A stretch of 64,000 nt of DNA, taken from positions 8,661,291 through 8,725,290 of the forward strand of contig NC_040021.1 of assembly GCF_000972845.2 (NCBI RefSeq), given 5' to 3'. This document shows positions 1 to 11,317 of this stretch, piece by piece. The position numbers and the translations under genes are program-made. The notes below the pieces were generated by a model, which was not told where the DNA came from, searched no databases, and saw only the letters and a program-made list of their open reading frames with translations. Each line of letters begins with the position of its first letter. Within the stretch, counting starts at the first letter, position 1. Origin of the DNA: Larimichthys crocea. Its lineage: Eukaryota; Chordata; Actinopteri; Sciaenidae.

Positions 1-757
1 TACTTACAAAGCTCTTCATGGTCAGGCACCATCATATCTAAAAGAGCTCATAGTACCTTACTACCCCTCTAGAACACTGCGCTCTCAGGACGCTGGGTTC
101 CTTGTGGTTCCTATAGTTTCCAAAAGTAGATTGGGAGCCAGAGCTTTCAGCTATCAGGCTCCTCTTCTGTGGAACAAACTACCATTCTGGGTTCGGGAGG
201 CAGACACGGGCAACACCTTTAAGAATAGACTTAAGACTTTCCGTTTTGATAAAGCTTATAGTTAGTGCTGGCTCTGGTCATCCCTTAGTTATGCTGCCAT
301 AGGATTAGACTCCCTCTCTCTCACCATCTGTAATCATACATGTCTCATTAATGCATGTTACTAACTAAACTTCCCTGGAGTTTCTGTGCTCTGTCGTCCA
401 GCAGGTTCTCGTGGATCGTGGCTGCTACTGTCATCTTGCACGACGTCCACTACACATATCACCACTGTCATTATTGCTACCATATCTGCTACTGTAATCA
501 TTTTATCATTGCTTGTAATAGTACAGTATGTTTGTGTTGATTTGTCCTGTACACGTGACATCTATCCCTCCTCTGTGGCTCTTCCTGAGGTTTCTTCCAC
601 CTTTTTTTTGTGGGCAAGTTTTCCCTCACTCGAACCGAGGGTCTAAGGACAGAGGGTGTCACTCCCAGTACAGATTGTAAAGCCCTCCGAGGCAAATGTA
701 CTTTGTGACTTTGGGGCTATACAAATAAAATCTGATTTGATTTGAATCAATCAATCC
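1..757 (+). mobile_element. 3' end of an L2-clade LINE (Maui/L2-like), 5'-truncated by the window edge
   Basis: From base 2 an uninterrupted frame of 87 codons ends at TAG 263-265. It begins TYKALHGQAPSYLKELI and continues with SRTLRSQDAGFLVVP and LLWNKLPFWVRE, the typical C-terminus of fish L2-clade reverse transcriptases. A non-coding 3' part follows, ending in the usual fish L2 tail (CCCTCCGAGGCAAATGTACT, then GGGCTATACAAATAAAATCTGATTTGATTTGA). The intact frame suggests a fairly recent copy. It lies in ostm1 intron 2, antisense to the gene. Whether the 5' end continues beyond the window cannot be seen. Confidence 0.8.
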
Positions 758-837
758 CTGCTATACTAAATGTGTATTTTGTTCATTGCCCTCTCTGATG
801 AATGCTGCCTCACTCCTACAGATAAAATCCAGATCTA

Positions 838-1022
838 GGGGCGGTCGGTAGTGTAGTGGGTTAAGCGGACACCCCGTGTGTGGAGGCTATAGTCCTCGCT
901 GCAGCTGGCCCCGGTTCGAATCCCGCATCGGACGGCAAATTTACTGCATGTCACTCCCCCTCTCTCTGTCCCCCTGCTTCCTGTCTATCTTCAGCTGTAT
1001 TATCAAAAAAGCCAAAAAAAAT
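838..1022 (+). mobile_element. tRNA-derived SINE with perfect 12-bp target-site duplication
   Basis: The head resembles a tRNA gene: A-box-like TAGTGTAGTGGGTTAAGC and B box GGTTCGAATCC at about 914-924. A pyrimidine-rich body and the tail TATCAAAAAAGCCAAAAAAA follow, as in common teleost SINEs. The flanks carry an identical duplication, AATCCAGATCTA at 826-837 and 1023-1034, which fixes the borders and implies a recent insertion. It is not a functional tRNA gene: the anticodon arm does not fold as a standard tRNA and the SINE tail follows directly. It lies in ostm1 intron 2, antisense. Confidence 0.85.
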
Positions 1023-1058
1023 AATCCAGATCTAAAATCTAGTTCAGGGAGGACTTAC

Positions 1059-1173
1059 TGTGACAGTCTGATTTCTCCCAGAGGACCTTCAGGTTTTCGT
1101 ACAGCTCATAAACCAGCATGAGCCGATCACTGCGCAGGAGGCTGTCCCTGCAGCTCACATTACCTGGACCCAC
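1059..1173 (-). CDS. ostm1: ostm1 coding exon 2
   Basis: Acceptor CCTCAG just before 1173 and strong donor GTAAGT beginning at 1058; 115 nt, phase 0 in and phase 1 out. Reads VGPGNVSCRDSLLRSDRLM then LVYELYENLKVLWEKSDCH. Upstream of the acceptor is a (AC)n tract at 1180-1199 instead of a normal polypyrimidine tract when read on the plus strand; on the minus strand this is (GT)n. Confidence 0.88.
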
Positions 1174-1729
1174 CTGAGGACACACACACACACACACATA
1201 AACAGATCAACTCAAAACAAAACAGCTTCCTCAAATGTGTCACCAGCAGTCACATCACATCACATCACATCACATCACATCACAAGACTCGTGATCATGA
1301 GACATGAGGCCTGTCCCTCTCCCCTGCAGACTGCAGCACATGAATGACTTCGTGTCTGGCTCGTACCTGGTCTGATGAGATGTTGCTGAAGATCTCCGTG
1401 AGGCTGCCGTAGCTGGAGAAGCAGTTCTGGCAGACTTTCACGGGTCGTGCAGCGGGGACCAGGCAGTTCACGTAGGCCACGTACCTCTGTCCGAAGATGT
1501 GCAGCAGCTCGCTGCAGTAGTCGCTGATCTCCAGGTCTTCAGGGAAGGAGGACAGCAGATTAAGAGAGAGGACTGAGCCCAGACCGGGTTTAAACACAGC
1601 CGAGCTCAGCACGACGGAGCTCAGAGGCGGGATTTCCGAAGCTGTGAGGTTTCCTCCATCGCCGGACACAAGGACGTAAATATTAAACACTATAAAACCC
1701 CAAAACGAGCTGTGTCTGTACGGAGACAT
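1059..1729 (-). CDS. ostm1: ostm1, partial: first two coding exons of osteopetrosis-associated transmembrane protein 1
   Basis: OSTM1 is a glycosylated type I membrane protein of lysosomes and the osteoclast ruffled border, where it is the beta subunit of the chloride/proton exchanger ClC-7; its loss causes osteopetrosis (family knowledge). Seen here: coding exons 1367-1729 and 1059-1173 on the minus strand, with clean donors and acceptor. Exon 1 opens with a short basic stretch and a hydrophobic run (FWGFIVFNIYVLVSG), a good signal peptide, and continues with the luminal segment containing paired cysteines (VCQNC) and an N-glycosylation site (NISS). Exon 2 reads VGPGNVSCRDSLLRSDRLM, close to the human NVSC-SLL-ADRM segment. 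About 159 codons are present of a protein of roughly 330, so the transmembrane helix and C-terminus lie beyond the left edge. Head-to-head with nr2e1, as in mammals. Confidence 0.92.
1180..1284. repeat. (AC)n at 1180-1199 and (CACAT)n at 1251-1284
   Basis: Two short microsatellites inside ostm1 intron 1. The CACAT pentamer is repeated about seven times. Confidence 0.9.
1367..1729 (-). CDS. ostm1: ostm1 coding exon 1
   Basis: ATG at 1729-1727; 121 codons ending in CAG, then donor GTACGA beginning at 1366. Phase 0 exit. Encodes the signal peptide and the first luminal cysteines. The open frame continues past the donor into intron sequence, but family similarity stops at the splice site. Confidence 0.9.
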
Positions 1730-1810
1730 GATGGAAAACGACGTCTGTCCGCATCTGTTCCTCTTTCACTACAAACAACTCATGACTTCCGGGTTTGCTT
1801 CAGAGCGTGA

Positions 1811-1843
1811 TCATGTGACCGCGCGTGATCTGATCTCGCGAGA
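1811..1843. promoter_or_regulatory. ostm1 proximal promoter motifs: M-box/CLEAR-like E-box and TCTCGCGAGA palindrome
   Basis: TCATGTGAC at 1811-1819 contains the CATGTG core used by MITF/TFE-family factors (M-box, near-CLEAR). TCTCGCGAGA at 1834-1843 is a perfect 10-bp palindrome known from CpG-rich vertebrate promoters. They sit 82-114 bp upstream of the ostm1 start codon, in a CpG-rich patch. Occupancy is inferred, not seen. Confidence 0.5.
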
Positions 1844-1867
1844 ACAGCGAGCAGCGCGTGAAGGTTG

Positions 1868-2751
1868 GATTAAAGTAAATAAAATAAAGTTTATACTTTA
1901 GTTTTGTTTTATAACAGACTGACGTATATTATACTTTAGTTGGTACTATATTAAAGATAAAACTCTGATTGATTTACATACATTTGATTTCACTGCACAC
2001 CAATGTGCCCATATGTTTTTTATTATTTTATTTTAGTAATAAGCAGATAATGGGACCATCAGGGTTTTGCTGGGTCTGTCTTATTTAAACAGTTTAAGTG
2101 TCTTAAGATCTTTTCTGGTTCTAAAGGCTCCAAATATCTCTCTGGTTTTATTTATTTATTCTTGTGAAAGGTGTGCTCATCTTTGTTGTTTAGATGAAGT
2201 TGTCTTAATGTTGTCCAAAGAAAAATAAATAAATAACATGAGGTTTCTTTTCCAAATTTAAAGATCATAGTTTAAAGTATCCTGTTATGGTAAAAATGGC
2301 TGTCAAAGCCTAAATGAAGTAAATACATGAAGTTTATACTTATTGTTTTTATGTAGTACAAGTTTAACTCGTGAAGTTTGTAATAGTATACTGTAGTAGG
2401 CCTATATTAAAGGGAGTTTCATCTTATCTTATCTTGATTTACATTAATTTTGTATTTGTTCTAGTTTTTACTGTACACTTATGTACCTATTTGTTTTTAT
2501 TCCTCACTTTCTGGAGGTATGGAGGTATGTACCACTAGTAAGTACTACTACTACTACTACTATACTTGTTGTCAGGGGATTTTAATGTTGGCAAAAAAAA
2601 TGTCCTGTTATGATAAGACTGACTGAAAAACGCACAGCCATATTACTAGATTGAAATGGACAGATCTATAAATCTATAAAATAATAATAATAGTAATGAT
2701 AACAACAATACATTAACAACATTACATACATTAACAAAGGGGTGGGTTCTG

Positions 2752-2799
<48 letters not shown>

Positions 2800-5585
2800 G
2801 GATGCAGTTCCACCTGAAACTAAAAAAACATTATAAGTTTTGAATATTTAAATATCTAGTGAACAGTTACTCTCTCTCTCTCTGTCTGTTGTGTAGGTCG
2901 CTGCCTACACGTTGTGTGCGCGCGCGTGCCTGTGCGTGCGTGTTGGATGGAGATAGCCGTTCCTCCCGGTCTCCTCGTTATTTACGGGTTTTCTGACACC
3001 ATACAATTTTGCAATGTGCGCTCTCGTTGCAAATAATTACGGAGTCAAGGTAAACGATTTGGGCTCCAATCCTGATTGTGATAATTGTCAAAAACCCCCT
3101 CGAATCAAGCAACCGCAGTCAATGGTCGTTAATGTGAAATTAGTGGCTCTTGATAACTTGCAGGCCGCATCAATTCCGCAGTCATCAGAGCCTAATGAAA
3201 ATAAGGGGGGAGAGGACGCGCGGCAGCATTAGCGGCCTATTCTGATGCCTGCGCGCAACTCCAGCGGTAATAGCCTATGGATTCTGGCCTCTCATGCTCC
3301 CTCTCACTGCACATGGCACCGGCAGCTCATTAACTCTTCTTCTCCTGACCAGAGTTCACCTAATTGTTCAGATGTTCTCCATTCCTTTATCAGCCTCTAG
3401 TGTGGCTCTCAGAAAGAAGACATGATTACAACCTAAATATGATAGTGTCGCTTTTTGTGCAGCTATGAATGTCCACCTGGTTACACCTTAACTTAAAAAA
3501 TGTTAATAGAAGAATAATATAATCTTATTAGTAGTAGTAGTAGTAGTAGTCTAGTGGTAGTAATAGTAGTAGTCTAGTGGTAGTATCATCATCATTAATG
3601 CATGCATCAATACAGCGTGTAGCCTTAAATAGTCTCATCCTTCACTGATCACATTATTCACCAAGTTTTGGATCTTTCCTCTAATCTCGCTAATCAGCAG
3701 AGCAGCAAGTAAAATCGGCATATCATTACTGTTTGAGATGACCGTTATTTGTCAGATGGCAGAAGAAGAAAAAAAAATGCCTTCATTAGCGTGTGATAGA
3801 TAGAGAAACCAAGAGGACAAAAATCACTAATTAGGTCCATAAATTAGATGATGGTGATGATGAGGGCCCTTCAAGGAGCCGATGGCAAGACTCAGTCCGA
3901 GAGACTCCTCGTGATTTTCGAACCATTAGAAGACTACAGGCTACAACTGGTCAGAAGAAGGTTTACCTATAAATGACAGAGAGAACAAGGCGGCATAGGA
4001 CTAGAAACCTAAAAGTTAATCATTATTTTATGATCTGTAAAGAAGACGTACTCTTATCTACTGTTTGAATGTACTTCAAAATGGTAAAACTCATTCTGTG
4101 TAAAAATGCTTCCTGTGAATGATATATTAGACACAGATTGGCCGCTTTAGTACAATCCAATGTGATCCAACGTTATAGGAGGAGATCTTGTAGTTTGTAG
4201 TGGTGTATATTAAGAGGTGTTTCTAATATTTTGGCCCTCACCATCTACAAACATGAGAGGATCATAATATAAAAACATCTCTCAATAAAAAACACTACTG
4301 CAAACAAAGAGCTGAATTTATGAGTTGTTGTGTTGGATGACATTGAATTGAAGAGTACCTAATGAAGTGATCAGTCAGTGTATATGACATTATTAGATTA
4401 TTAATATGATGCATAAATGTATAATCTTGCTGTTGTACCTGGAGTTGAAACTTTGCATGGTTCCCAACATAGGGGTCGCACCTCCTCCAAAGGAACACAC
4501 ATAAAATCTGAGTTTGGAGAAATAAAAGGGTTTTTTTTAAGCACAAATTTATATTAGGTTTTTGGGATTTTAATTTTATAGTTATAGTGCATAATAGTCA
4601 CTTTTTGGTGGAGAAGCCAATAATTCAACAAGGGGCCCCAATTTAAAACTTACATAAAATGGAAATAAAAGTACCATTAAATCGTATTGAAGGACCACTT
4701 AAGTAGCCTACTGCATGAAAATGTAATATTATAGTATCAAATCCATAAAGAATGATTTTACTAGCTCTGCACCTGTAATGTTTCCCTCCTTGAGAAAATG
4801 TCTAACTGGACAATCACAAAAGGGGTTAACTCAAACTGGTTCAGCCTTAAACTTGGCTCTTGGCGTGGGGAGAGAAAATAGCTGTAAAGTTATGCAGAAG
4901 TTATTCTTCATCCTTCGGGCCGTCCCTAATCCGCCAAAAACCTCATTCTTTCATCGGAGAACTGTGCCTCCTTTCTTGTCCCCCCCTCTCTATACAACAT
5001 AAAGTCAGACTGCATTTAATGGTTATGTCGGGATGGGAGAGGGGCTTTCTTCTCCCCCTTTTCTCCAGAATATTGCCCTTTTCGTCGTGTGAGTCTCCCA
5101 ACCCGCAGGGACCCCCATATTCTTCCCTCCGCGTCTGACTCGAATCACAAACTAACCCTGATTTTCACCACTTTGCTGGGAATTGCGGGGAGTGATAATA
5201 GAGATTTCGCTTTCATTTTATACGCTTGACTTGGTTATTGTTGCTTTTCTCCTCTCCCGTGATTCTCCCCTTTTCCAGGGATTAGCCCTGACTTCGCCCG
5301 CTATACTGGCCGCCGAAGTGCCCCTGAGCCCCGGGATGACAATTGATGCAGATCAAGGCAGGCCTATTCTGCGCTCCTTTGAAAAGGAGCCGGGTTAAAA
5401 TGAGGCAGTTTTAATGGAAGAAACGGATGCTCCTCAGTTTGCTTCCCACAAATTAACTGGTAGATTTTCTAACATGTTTTAGGCTTTTTTTGGGGAGGGG
5501 GGATGAAAGTGTTGACAAAAAAGTAATATAATAAACCAGAATGTTTATGTTCCTCTTCTATAGGCCACACAGACCTACATACAGA
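1868..5585. other. Intergenic, ostm1-nr2e1 part 1; candidate conserved non-coding blocks
   Basis: No gene is supported. 1868-2900 is AT-rich with small repeats, including (GATT)n at 2751-2804. 3000-3330 and 4860-5400 are complex, repeat-free and GC-richer than their surroundings, with homeodomain and SOX/TCF-type words such as AAATAATTACGG, CAATTGATGCAGATCAAGG and CCTTTGAAAAGG. Both hold modest open frames (72 aa at 3014-3232; 92 aa at 4860-5138) that show no protein family I know. I read them as candidate enhancers of nr2e1, at low confidence. Confidence 0.35.
3529..3593. repeat. (TAG)n trinucleotide repeat with a duplicated interruption
   Basis: A TAG-trinucleotide tract in which the interruption TAGTCTAGTGGTAGTA occurs twice. 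Confidence 0.85.
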
Positions 5586-5589
5586 CTGC

Positions 5590-5930
5590 ATGATGATGGT
5601 GAGGTTAGAAGGAGACGATGAAGCTGCTGATGATGGTGATGTCAAGGGTGAAAGTGGACAATGATGGTAAGTATGATAAGTAGGGGTGATGAGGATGAAG
5701 AAGCTGATGACTATGATCCAGGTTTTATGATTAGAATGACAGTGATGGTGAAGATGATGATGATGACGACAGGGATGAGAGTAAGTATAGAGATGTAAGA
5801 TGAAGATGATGACAATGACACGGTGATGGTGAGGATGAGGAAGATTATGGAAAGGATGAGTGACAGGAGAAAAAATGCAGATAATAATAATGATGACGAT
5901 CGATGAGGAGGAGGAGGAAGATGTTTACAC
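5590..5930. repeat. Degenerate (GAT/ATG)n simple-sequence tract
   Basis: About 340 bp of imperfect GATGATGGTGA/GATGAAGATGA units. Open frames inside it, such as the 73-aa minus-strand frame rich in I, L and S, come from the repeat and are not genes. Confidence 0.8.
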
Positions 5931-6068
5931 ATGCAAGGAAGGTTTAGCTGTCCTAAAAACTGAAGGTGAGATAAACAGAGTGCAAAGAGTGAAGAAATAA
6001 GTTACTTTAAATACACACTGCATGTGCAGTACATCTGGAATATTTAAATAGGTGAAGGTAAGAGCAGT

Positions 6069-6796
6069 GGTGGAAAGTAACAAAGTACATTTACTCAGTC
6101 ACTGAACTTAATTCCAAAGTTACTTACAAAAAAGAGATACAATGTGACTAGGACATGTTAATGCAGCAATAAGCACTAGTTTAGGTTAAGTTTAAGATCT
6201 ATAATAAGCTAAAATCAGTGGTTTACAATCTTTTTACATGTGGCCACTTACAAAAAAACTGTGTCTGGTGGAACCCTAGTCATGTTTGAGATTTCTATGA
6301 GTTGCACCAAAGATGGATTTCCCCTCTAAAACTTCCAGATGGTTTCACTTCAACAACTGTCTGAGCCTTCAGGAGCTACAACTCACCAAAAACTCCAAGA
6401 GGGAAGTCTGGTTGTGCACAAATGTGCGTCACACAAGTCTATTTTTTCTTCTTTTTGACCTGATTCATCATCTCACAACCCTTCAGATTTAACCCTCTAG
6501 AGATAGGTCAACCCCTCAATTTGGAGCCACTGTACTAATTTAACTAATAAACTAACTTTAACAGGTAAACTAACAGTGTATAAAGTCTTAAAAACTAACA
6601 CTGCTCATACATTGATGCATCAGGGTGAACAGTTAATAATCACAAACAAGTTTGCTGCTTTTTCTGCAGAATAAGTACTTTGACTGAAGTACATTTAGCT
6701 CATAATACTTGTGTACTTTTACTAAAGTTAGATTTTAAATGCAGTACTTCTGCTTGTAGTATTATTACATTGTGGCATTGGTACTTTTTCTAACTA
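6069..6796 (-). mobile_element. Interspersed repeat A, copy 1 (MITE-like), interrupted by a nested hAT-like element
   Basis: The left end reads GTGGAAAGTAACAAAGTACA and the right end is dense in AAGTACTT/GTACTTTTAC words. Reverse-complemented, the right 130 bp aligns with 14786-14930: both contain AGTAC-AAT--CACA-TGTAA, then GT-CTGCATT-AAAA, then TCAAAGTACT-A--GCAGAAAAA. This is the abundant percomorph repeat rich in AAGTA words; its superfamily is not certain. The orientation given is relative to copy 2. Confidence 0.65.
6216..6532. mobile_element. hAT-like MITE nested in repeat A
   Basis: Starts CAGTGGTTTACAATCTTTTT and ends AATTTGGAGCCACTG. The CAGTGG..CCACTG ends and the body (GATTTCTATGAGTTGCACC, ATCATCTCACAACCCTTCAG) match a common teleost hAT-type non-autonomous element. 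An 8-bp duplication is not clean, so the insertion is old. Confidence 0.55.
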
Positions 6797-9700
6797 AACA
6801 ACACTAATAAGAGAAAAAAGAAGAGGAGGACGGTGTATCTGTTGTTTCAGCTCTACAGGTGTCCCACACTGCAACAGTCTGACTGTGCAGATCTGCTCAT
6901 CACAAGGACGTTGCACAGGACAGGGTTTCATGTATTTGCTGTGTCTCCCCCAGTCAGGCATCTCTGCAGCACTGTGAGAAGTTAATCTTTGTTGACGGTG
7001 TGTTGTGCACTCTTCCATGGGCCGGTTGGGTTGGGATCTCTCCTGGAAAGCCCGGTCTGTGCTTATATTGAGGGGGGATAATTACCAAACACGCAGCCGA
7101 CAGCAGCGACACAAAAGCCGCTTTGACTTCCTCACTGCTGGTCGCCTCCAGGGGATGGTCCCGCTCCCTGCTCACCCTGCTCACCCAGACCACTTCTCAT
7201 CACTCCTGAGAGGCAGAGACGTCTTGTTCCATAACAAGACATGAAACTGACTTCTTTCAGCTCCAGTGAACTGGACATAAACCCCGACTGACAACCTCCA
7301 GTGCCCAAACAGAACAGTGAGAGGACGGGTGGGCCGGGACAGAGGAAAAGAGAGGGGTGGGGGCGGTACAGGGCACTCTAAATAAGTTGTTATTCACTTT
7401 AATCTTACGTCTTGGGGGGGGGGGGACACCAAAGGAACTTAAGTTGAAAACTCATTTATCCTGTTCCAAAAGAACAACTGTGCAACATTTGCATTTCGAC
7501 TGTTTTTTTTTTCTTTTTACCTCTATCATAGATGTTTGTCACCTTTTTACGTCCCTGATGAGTAAATTTATGATTCCTGTGAGAGCCACCCCCCCCCCCT
7601 CTCAGAGCTCAGTGTGTTACAGCAACGAGAGCACGACGTGCTGTAAATGTAATGGGCCAGGAGTGATTGTTTCTGACAAGCAACAAAACACATCGTCCCT
7701 CCCCTCAAATTAGTCCCCCAGGAGGGGGTGGGGTGAGGGGTTCACGTCCCAGGGGATACAGGACAGCATGCCAGCATATAGCATGAACATCCATGTGACT
7801 GTCAGCATCCAAGCAAGCCTGCACTGGTGTCTCTGCTCTATACTGGTTCTAGTGATTTAGCATTGAATATATAAAAGAGGTGATTATGATAAAGAAACAA
7901 CAACCACATGAACAAAGTAAAAAGATTTATGTTTTCCACCTTAAGTGGCTTCCTTATCCCAGTTTGATGTTACATATGTGGTATAAAGTTGTCTACCTGC
8001 TTAAAAAGGTAAACTTAAAGAGGGAAAGTTCAACTTAATAAAACGTTATTTTTATTTTGATCATATTTACTGGGCCAGATAAAGTTGAATTACTGCTTGC
8101 ACTGAGATATTTTTGGTTTATGGGTGCTGTTTCTGTGCTCTCACCATTTGTTTCCCGTGTACCTCACCTTTTTTTGTAGTATTATAATTAATCAAAATTC
8201 CTGGCTATGAATAACTTTCTTATAACAAGTGCAACTCTTTCATGCTACTTCCTTTTCTCTACAGAAGGTGGGTCATGACATAAATCAGAGCAGCATCAGC
8301 CGAGCCGCACATACAAACATTTAAAAAAGTGTTTCACTTTTTTCAAATTACACTGAAAGAAAACTTTTTTAATATTCGTATATTGGGATTTTATCACACG
8401 TTGAGACTTTTTCTGAACCCCCAAAAATAAATTATAGTAAGCATTTGGTCGACTTTAGTCGACTTACTTACAAACTTGTATACTGCATGCTCAAAAACAT
8501 GTTGATCGGTACATCGTTGTACCAATGAGAAATGGCAGAAACTTTTACAACCTGTTGAAATGCATCAATGGAGCACAGAGGCGACATGATGCATGATGAT
8601 TTCTAGTGACTACAACTAATATGCATGTTTTCTCCATATTCTCTCTCTAAATGTGTTTAGCTGTGCATGGAGAGATGAACGATACAACAAAACGTTGTGC
8701 CTTTGTGCCACCTTTAATGCCTTTAACAGTGATTGGAAGACAAATCTATTGTCTATTTTTAAAATACAGGTATTAAATCTAAAGAAGAAAACAACAAAAT
8801 CCTGATGTAGAAGTAGACAGACTGATCAGGTGATTTAAAATCAACTAAATCATTTATTTCGTTTAAAAATGAAGCAGTCAAGGTTTAAATATAGAACCTT
8901 GCTGACACAAAAGCTGATTAAATGGACAAATTTTGTAAAAGCAGAGTAGCTGCACTACAGCTCCCTGTTATCCAGTTATATTATTCATAGTGGGCCAGGG
9001 ATGAATAGGCAGTTAGACTGGAAAGAAAAGGCAGTTAGCTAGTCAGTTAGCAAGGGGTTAGCTTTAAAGCAAGCCCTGATTTGTGAACGAGGGAGTGGGA
9101 GGAGCGGTGGAGGGCTTGGCGTTCAGGAAAGCCTCTCCTGGGCCAGAAGAAAAGGATTTGGCCCAGATGCAGGCAGCGATGTTAACTTTGAGTGGCCCCT
9201 GTGGCTCAAGCTCAGTACCCCTCCTTCTTACTTCCCAAGCCCCCAGGTTGCCTTTGCATGACATCATCCCCAAACTATGCCCCCCATACCCATGTGAATC
9301 TGAGCTGTCACAATCGGCAGCCTCCCTCCCCATTAAACTGTACTGCACCGCAAACCCATACGTTTCTTTTTCTCTCCCCCGCCCGCCACCCCTTTCCCTC
9401 TCTTCTTCTACCACCAATCTCCTCCCTTCTTCTTCTTTTTTAACCCCCAGAAAGGCATTGTTTGAGTCAGGGCTTGATCAAAAAACTGTTGCCCGCCAAC
9501 CACAGGGCTTTCTGTAAATTCAATAAGGCCACCTTAAAGATTTTCCTAATTAATGGATGACATCTTTGGCTGGAGGAGAGGCTAGGCATTCTGCTCCAGC
9601 TCGCTCTTTGTTCGCCTCCTAATTAACTTTCCTAGGTCACTCAGGTCCCCGCAACCTGAGAGTGAAGAGCCCCCATTGAGGAGGGAGTTGTAAACTTACT

Positions 9701-11310
9701 TTTTTTGCCTCGGCACTTAAAAGGGGAAAGCAACTATAGGGAACAGAAAATATCCTATTTAATTCCTTTGTGAGTGAACTGCTTGCACATGTTCCAATAA
9801 AGGAAGTCTTCTAAATAAGCTGCCATGTTGCTCTCCGCTCCCCCTCTTTCTCCCTTATCCCACCTCTTTCACTCCCAGCTCCACAGAAAGGTTATGAATG
9901 ATAGCTCTGGGTTGAGGGGGGTAAAGGGCCAAAGGACAGCATCTGGGCATTGTGGAATTGTGAGCATCTGAAACTTTGAGGGAATTTGAGGATGGGAACG
10001 CAGTGAGCTGCTGGGTGGTGGGGTGGATGATTGAGAAAATGTGGTGAATATGAGAAAAAACAAGTGCCTCTTTGCCCTCATCATTGTTTGGGTGTTTCTA
10101 AAGGACCCCATGTCTCCCAGCTGCTTTCATCACTCATCTTTATCTTTCAAAAAAAAAAAAAAAAAAAAAAAAAACATATATGAAAGGCCTTCACGGAGCA
10201 CACTGCTGTCAATTTAATGACTTAAAGCTGGACACAGATAGAGAGAATGTGCATTATAATGTCATATTTTAATATAAATGTGATTTATTATCAATTGAGT
10301 GCTTTATTTGTTGCTTACTTTAAGCACAGTCCTCATCATTTTACTAGAATGCAAAGGTATTCGTCCTATTTTTAATATCTGATTCAGTTTGTTACATAAT
10401 TGACAAAACATTAGCATATTTGAGATGTCCTGGTAGCTGTTTCTGTGTATGAATAGCAGTTGCAATGAAATAAAGTGGTTAAAGATATCTTCTATATATT
10501 CTTAAAGAATATTCAATGACATATTAATATTTATATTAATATAATATTTAATGTATTTAAAACGTGAGGACATTTTGCAACACTGCCTCAGAGTAGTCAG
10601 TCATAAAAAGAAATCCAGACAAATGAAGACTGACCTTAAATCACACAGGTGAGATTTGACTCCCTCATTAGACCTGGAAAACTATGTCCAAGATAACACG
10701 TGTGTACAGTATATATGACATTTGGTTGTGTATTTTTATAAAGTCCCATCTCGGCATTTCTACCATTAAATATAATATATGGATTTTCAATAAGCAATAT
10801 ATGACACATAAAAAAAGAAATGTAGTTAAAAAAAAGATACAAATCATGGTGTATCAGGTGTAAACTCTCACGTGTGACTGAAGCTCGCACATTTTCACTT
10901 GTCTTGATCGCGAGGATGTGCAGTCAATATAGACTTTGGTCTTGTTTGTCATCATGTAACATAATATAATAATATCAGCTTTTAAACCTCTGTAATTGTC
11001 TCATAAACCCAGTGCAGACAGTGTGCAGTAACTCGAGCTTTTTCCGTCATGTAACTTAATTTCCCTACACACTAACAGTCTAACTTTTGCACTTTAACAA
11101 AGCAATGTCGCTTCCACCATGTTTCTGTGGACAGTGCATATCTTATCAGACAGATCCGAGTAAAACATCTTCCACTGTTTGCATGCATACGCACTCAACC
11201 TCACATTACATAAAAAGCTTTACCTTCCTTGACTTCACACTGAAAATATCTTGTTGCAAAATTACAGCAATGTTGCCCTGGAGTTTGTTGGTGGAAGACA
11301 TATCCTACAG
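6797..11310. other. Intergenic, ostm1-nr2e1 part 2; candidate enhancer near 9.5-9.7 kb
   Basis: No gene is supported. 9530-9740 is complex sequence with two CCTAATTAA homeodomain sites, at 9545-9553 and 9618-9626, 73 bp apart on the same strand. 9070-9530 and 9860-10110 are also complex and gave open frames on both strands (144 aa at 9083-9517) without a recognisable family. A 26-nt poly(A) lies at 10149-10174. The remainder is AT-rich and unremarkable. Confidence 0.35.
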
Positions 11311-11317
11311 CCACTGT

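Noticed and set aside
838..925. tRNA gene on the plus strand
   Set aside because: The A/B-box-like head is followed by a SINE body and A-rich tail and is flanked by a target-site duplication, so it is a retroposon.
1251..1284. CRISPR-like periodic array
   Set aside because: Simple CACAT pentamer microsatellite without spacers; the genome is vertebrate.
9064..9517. Overlapping 117-aa and 144-aa frames on opposite strands
   Set aside because: Both strands open, Ser/Pro/Leu-rich, no splice-compatible neighbours or recognisable domain; treated as non-coding.
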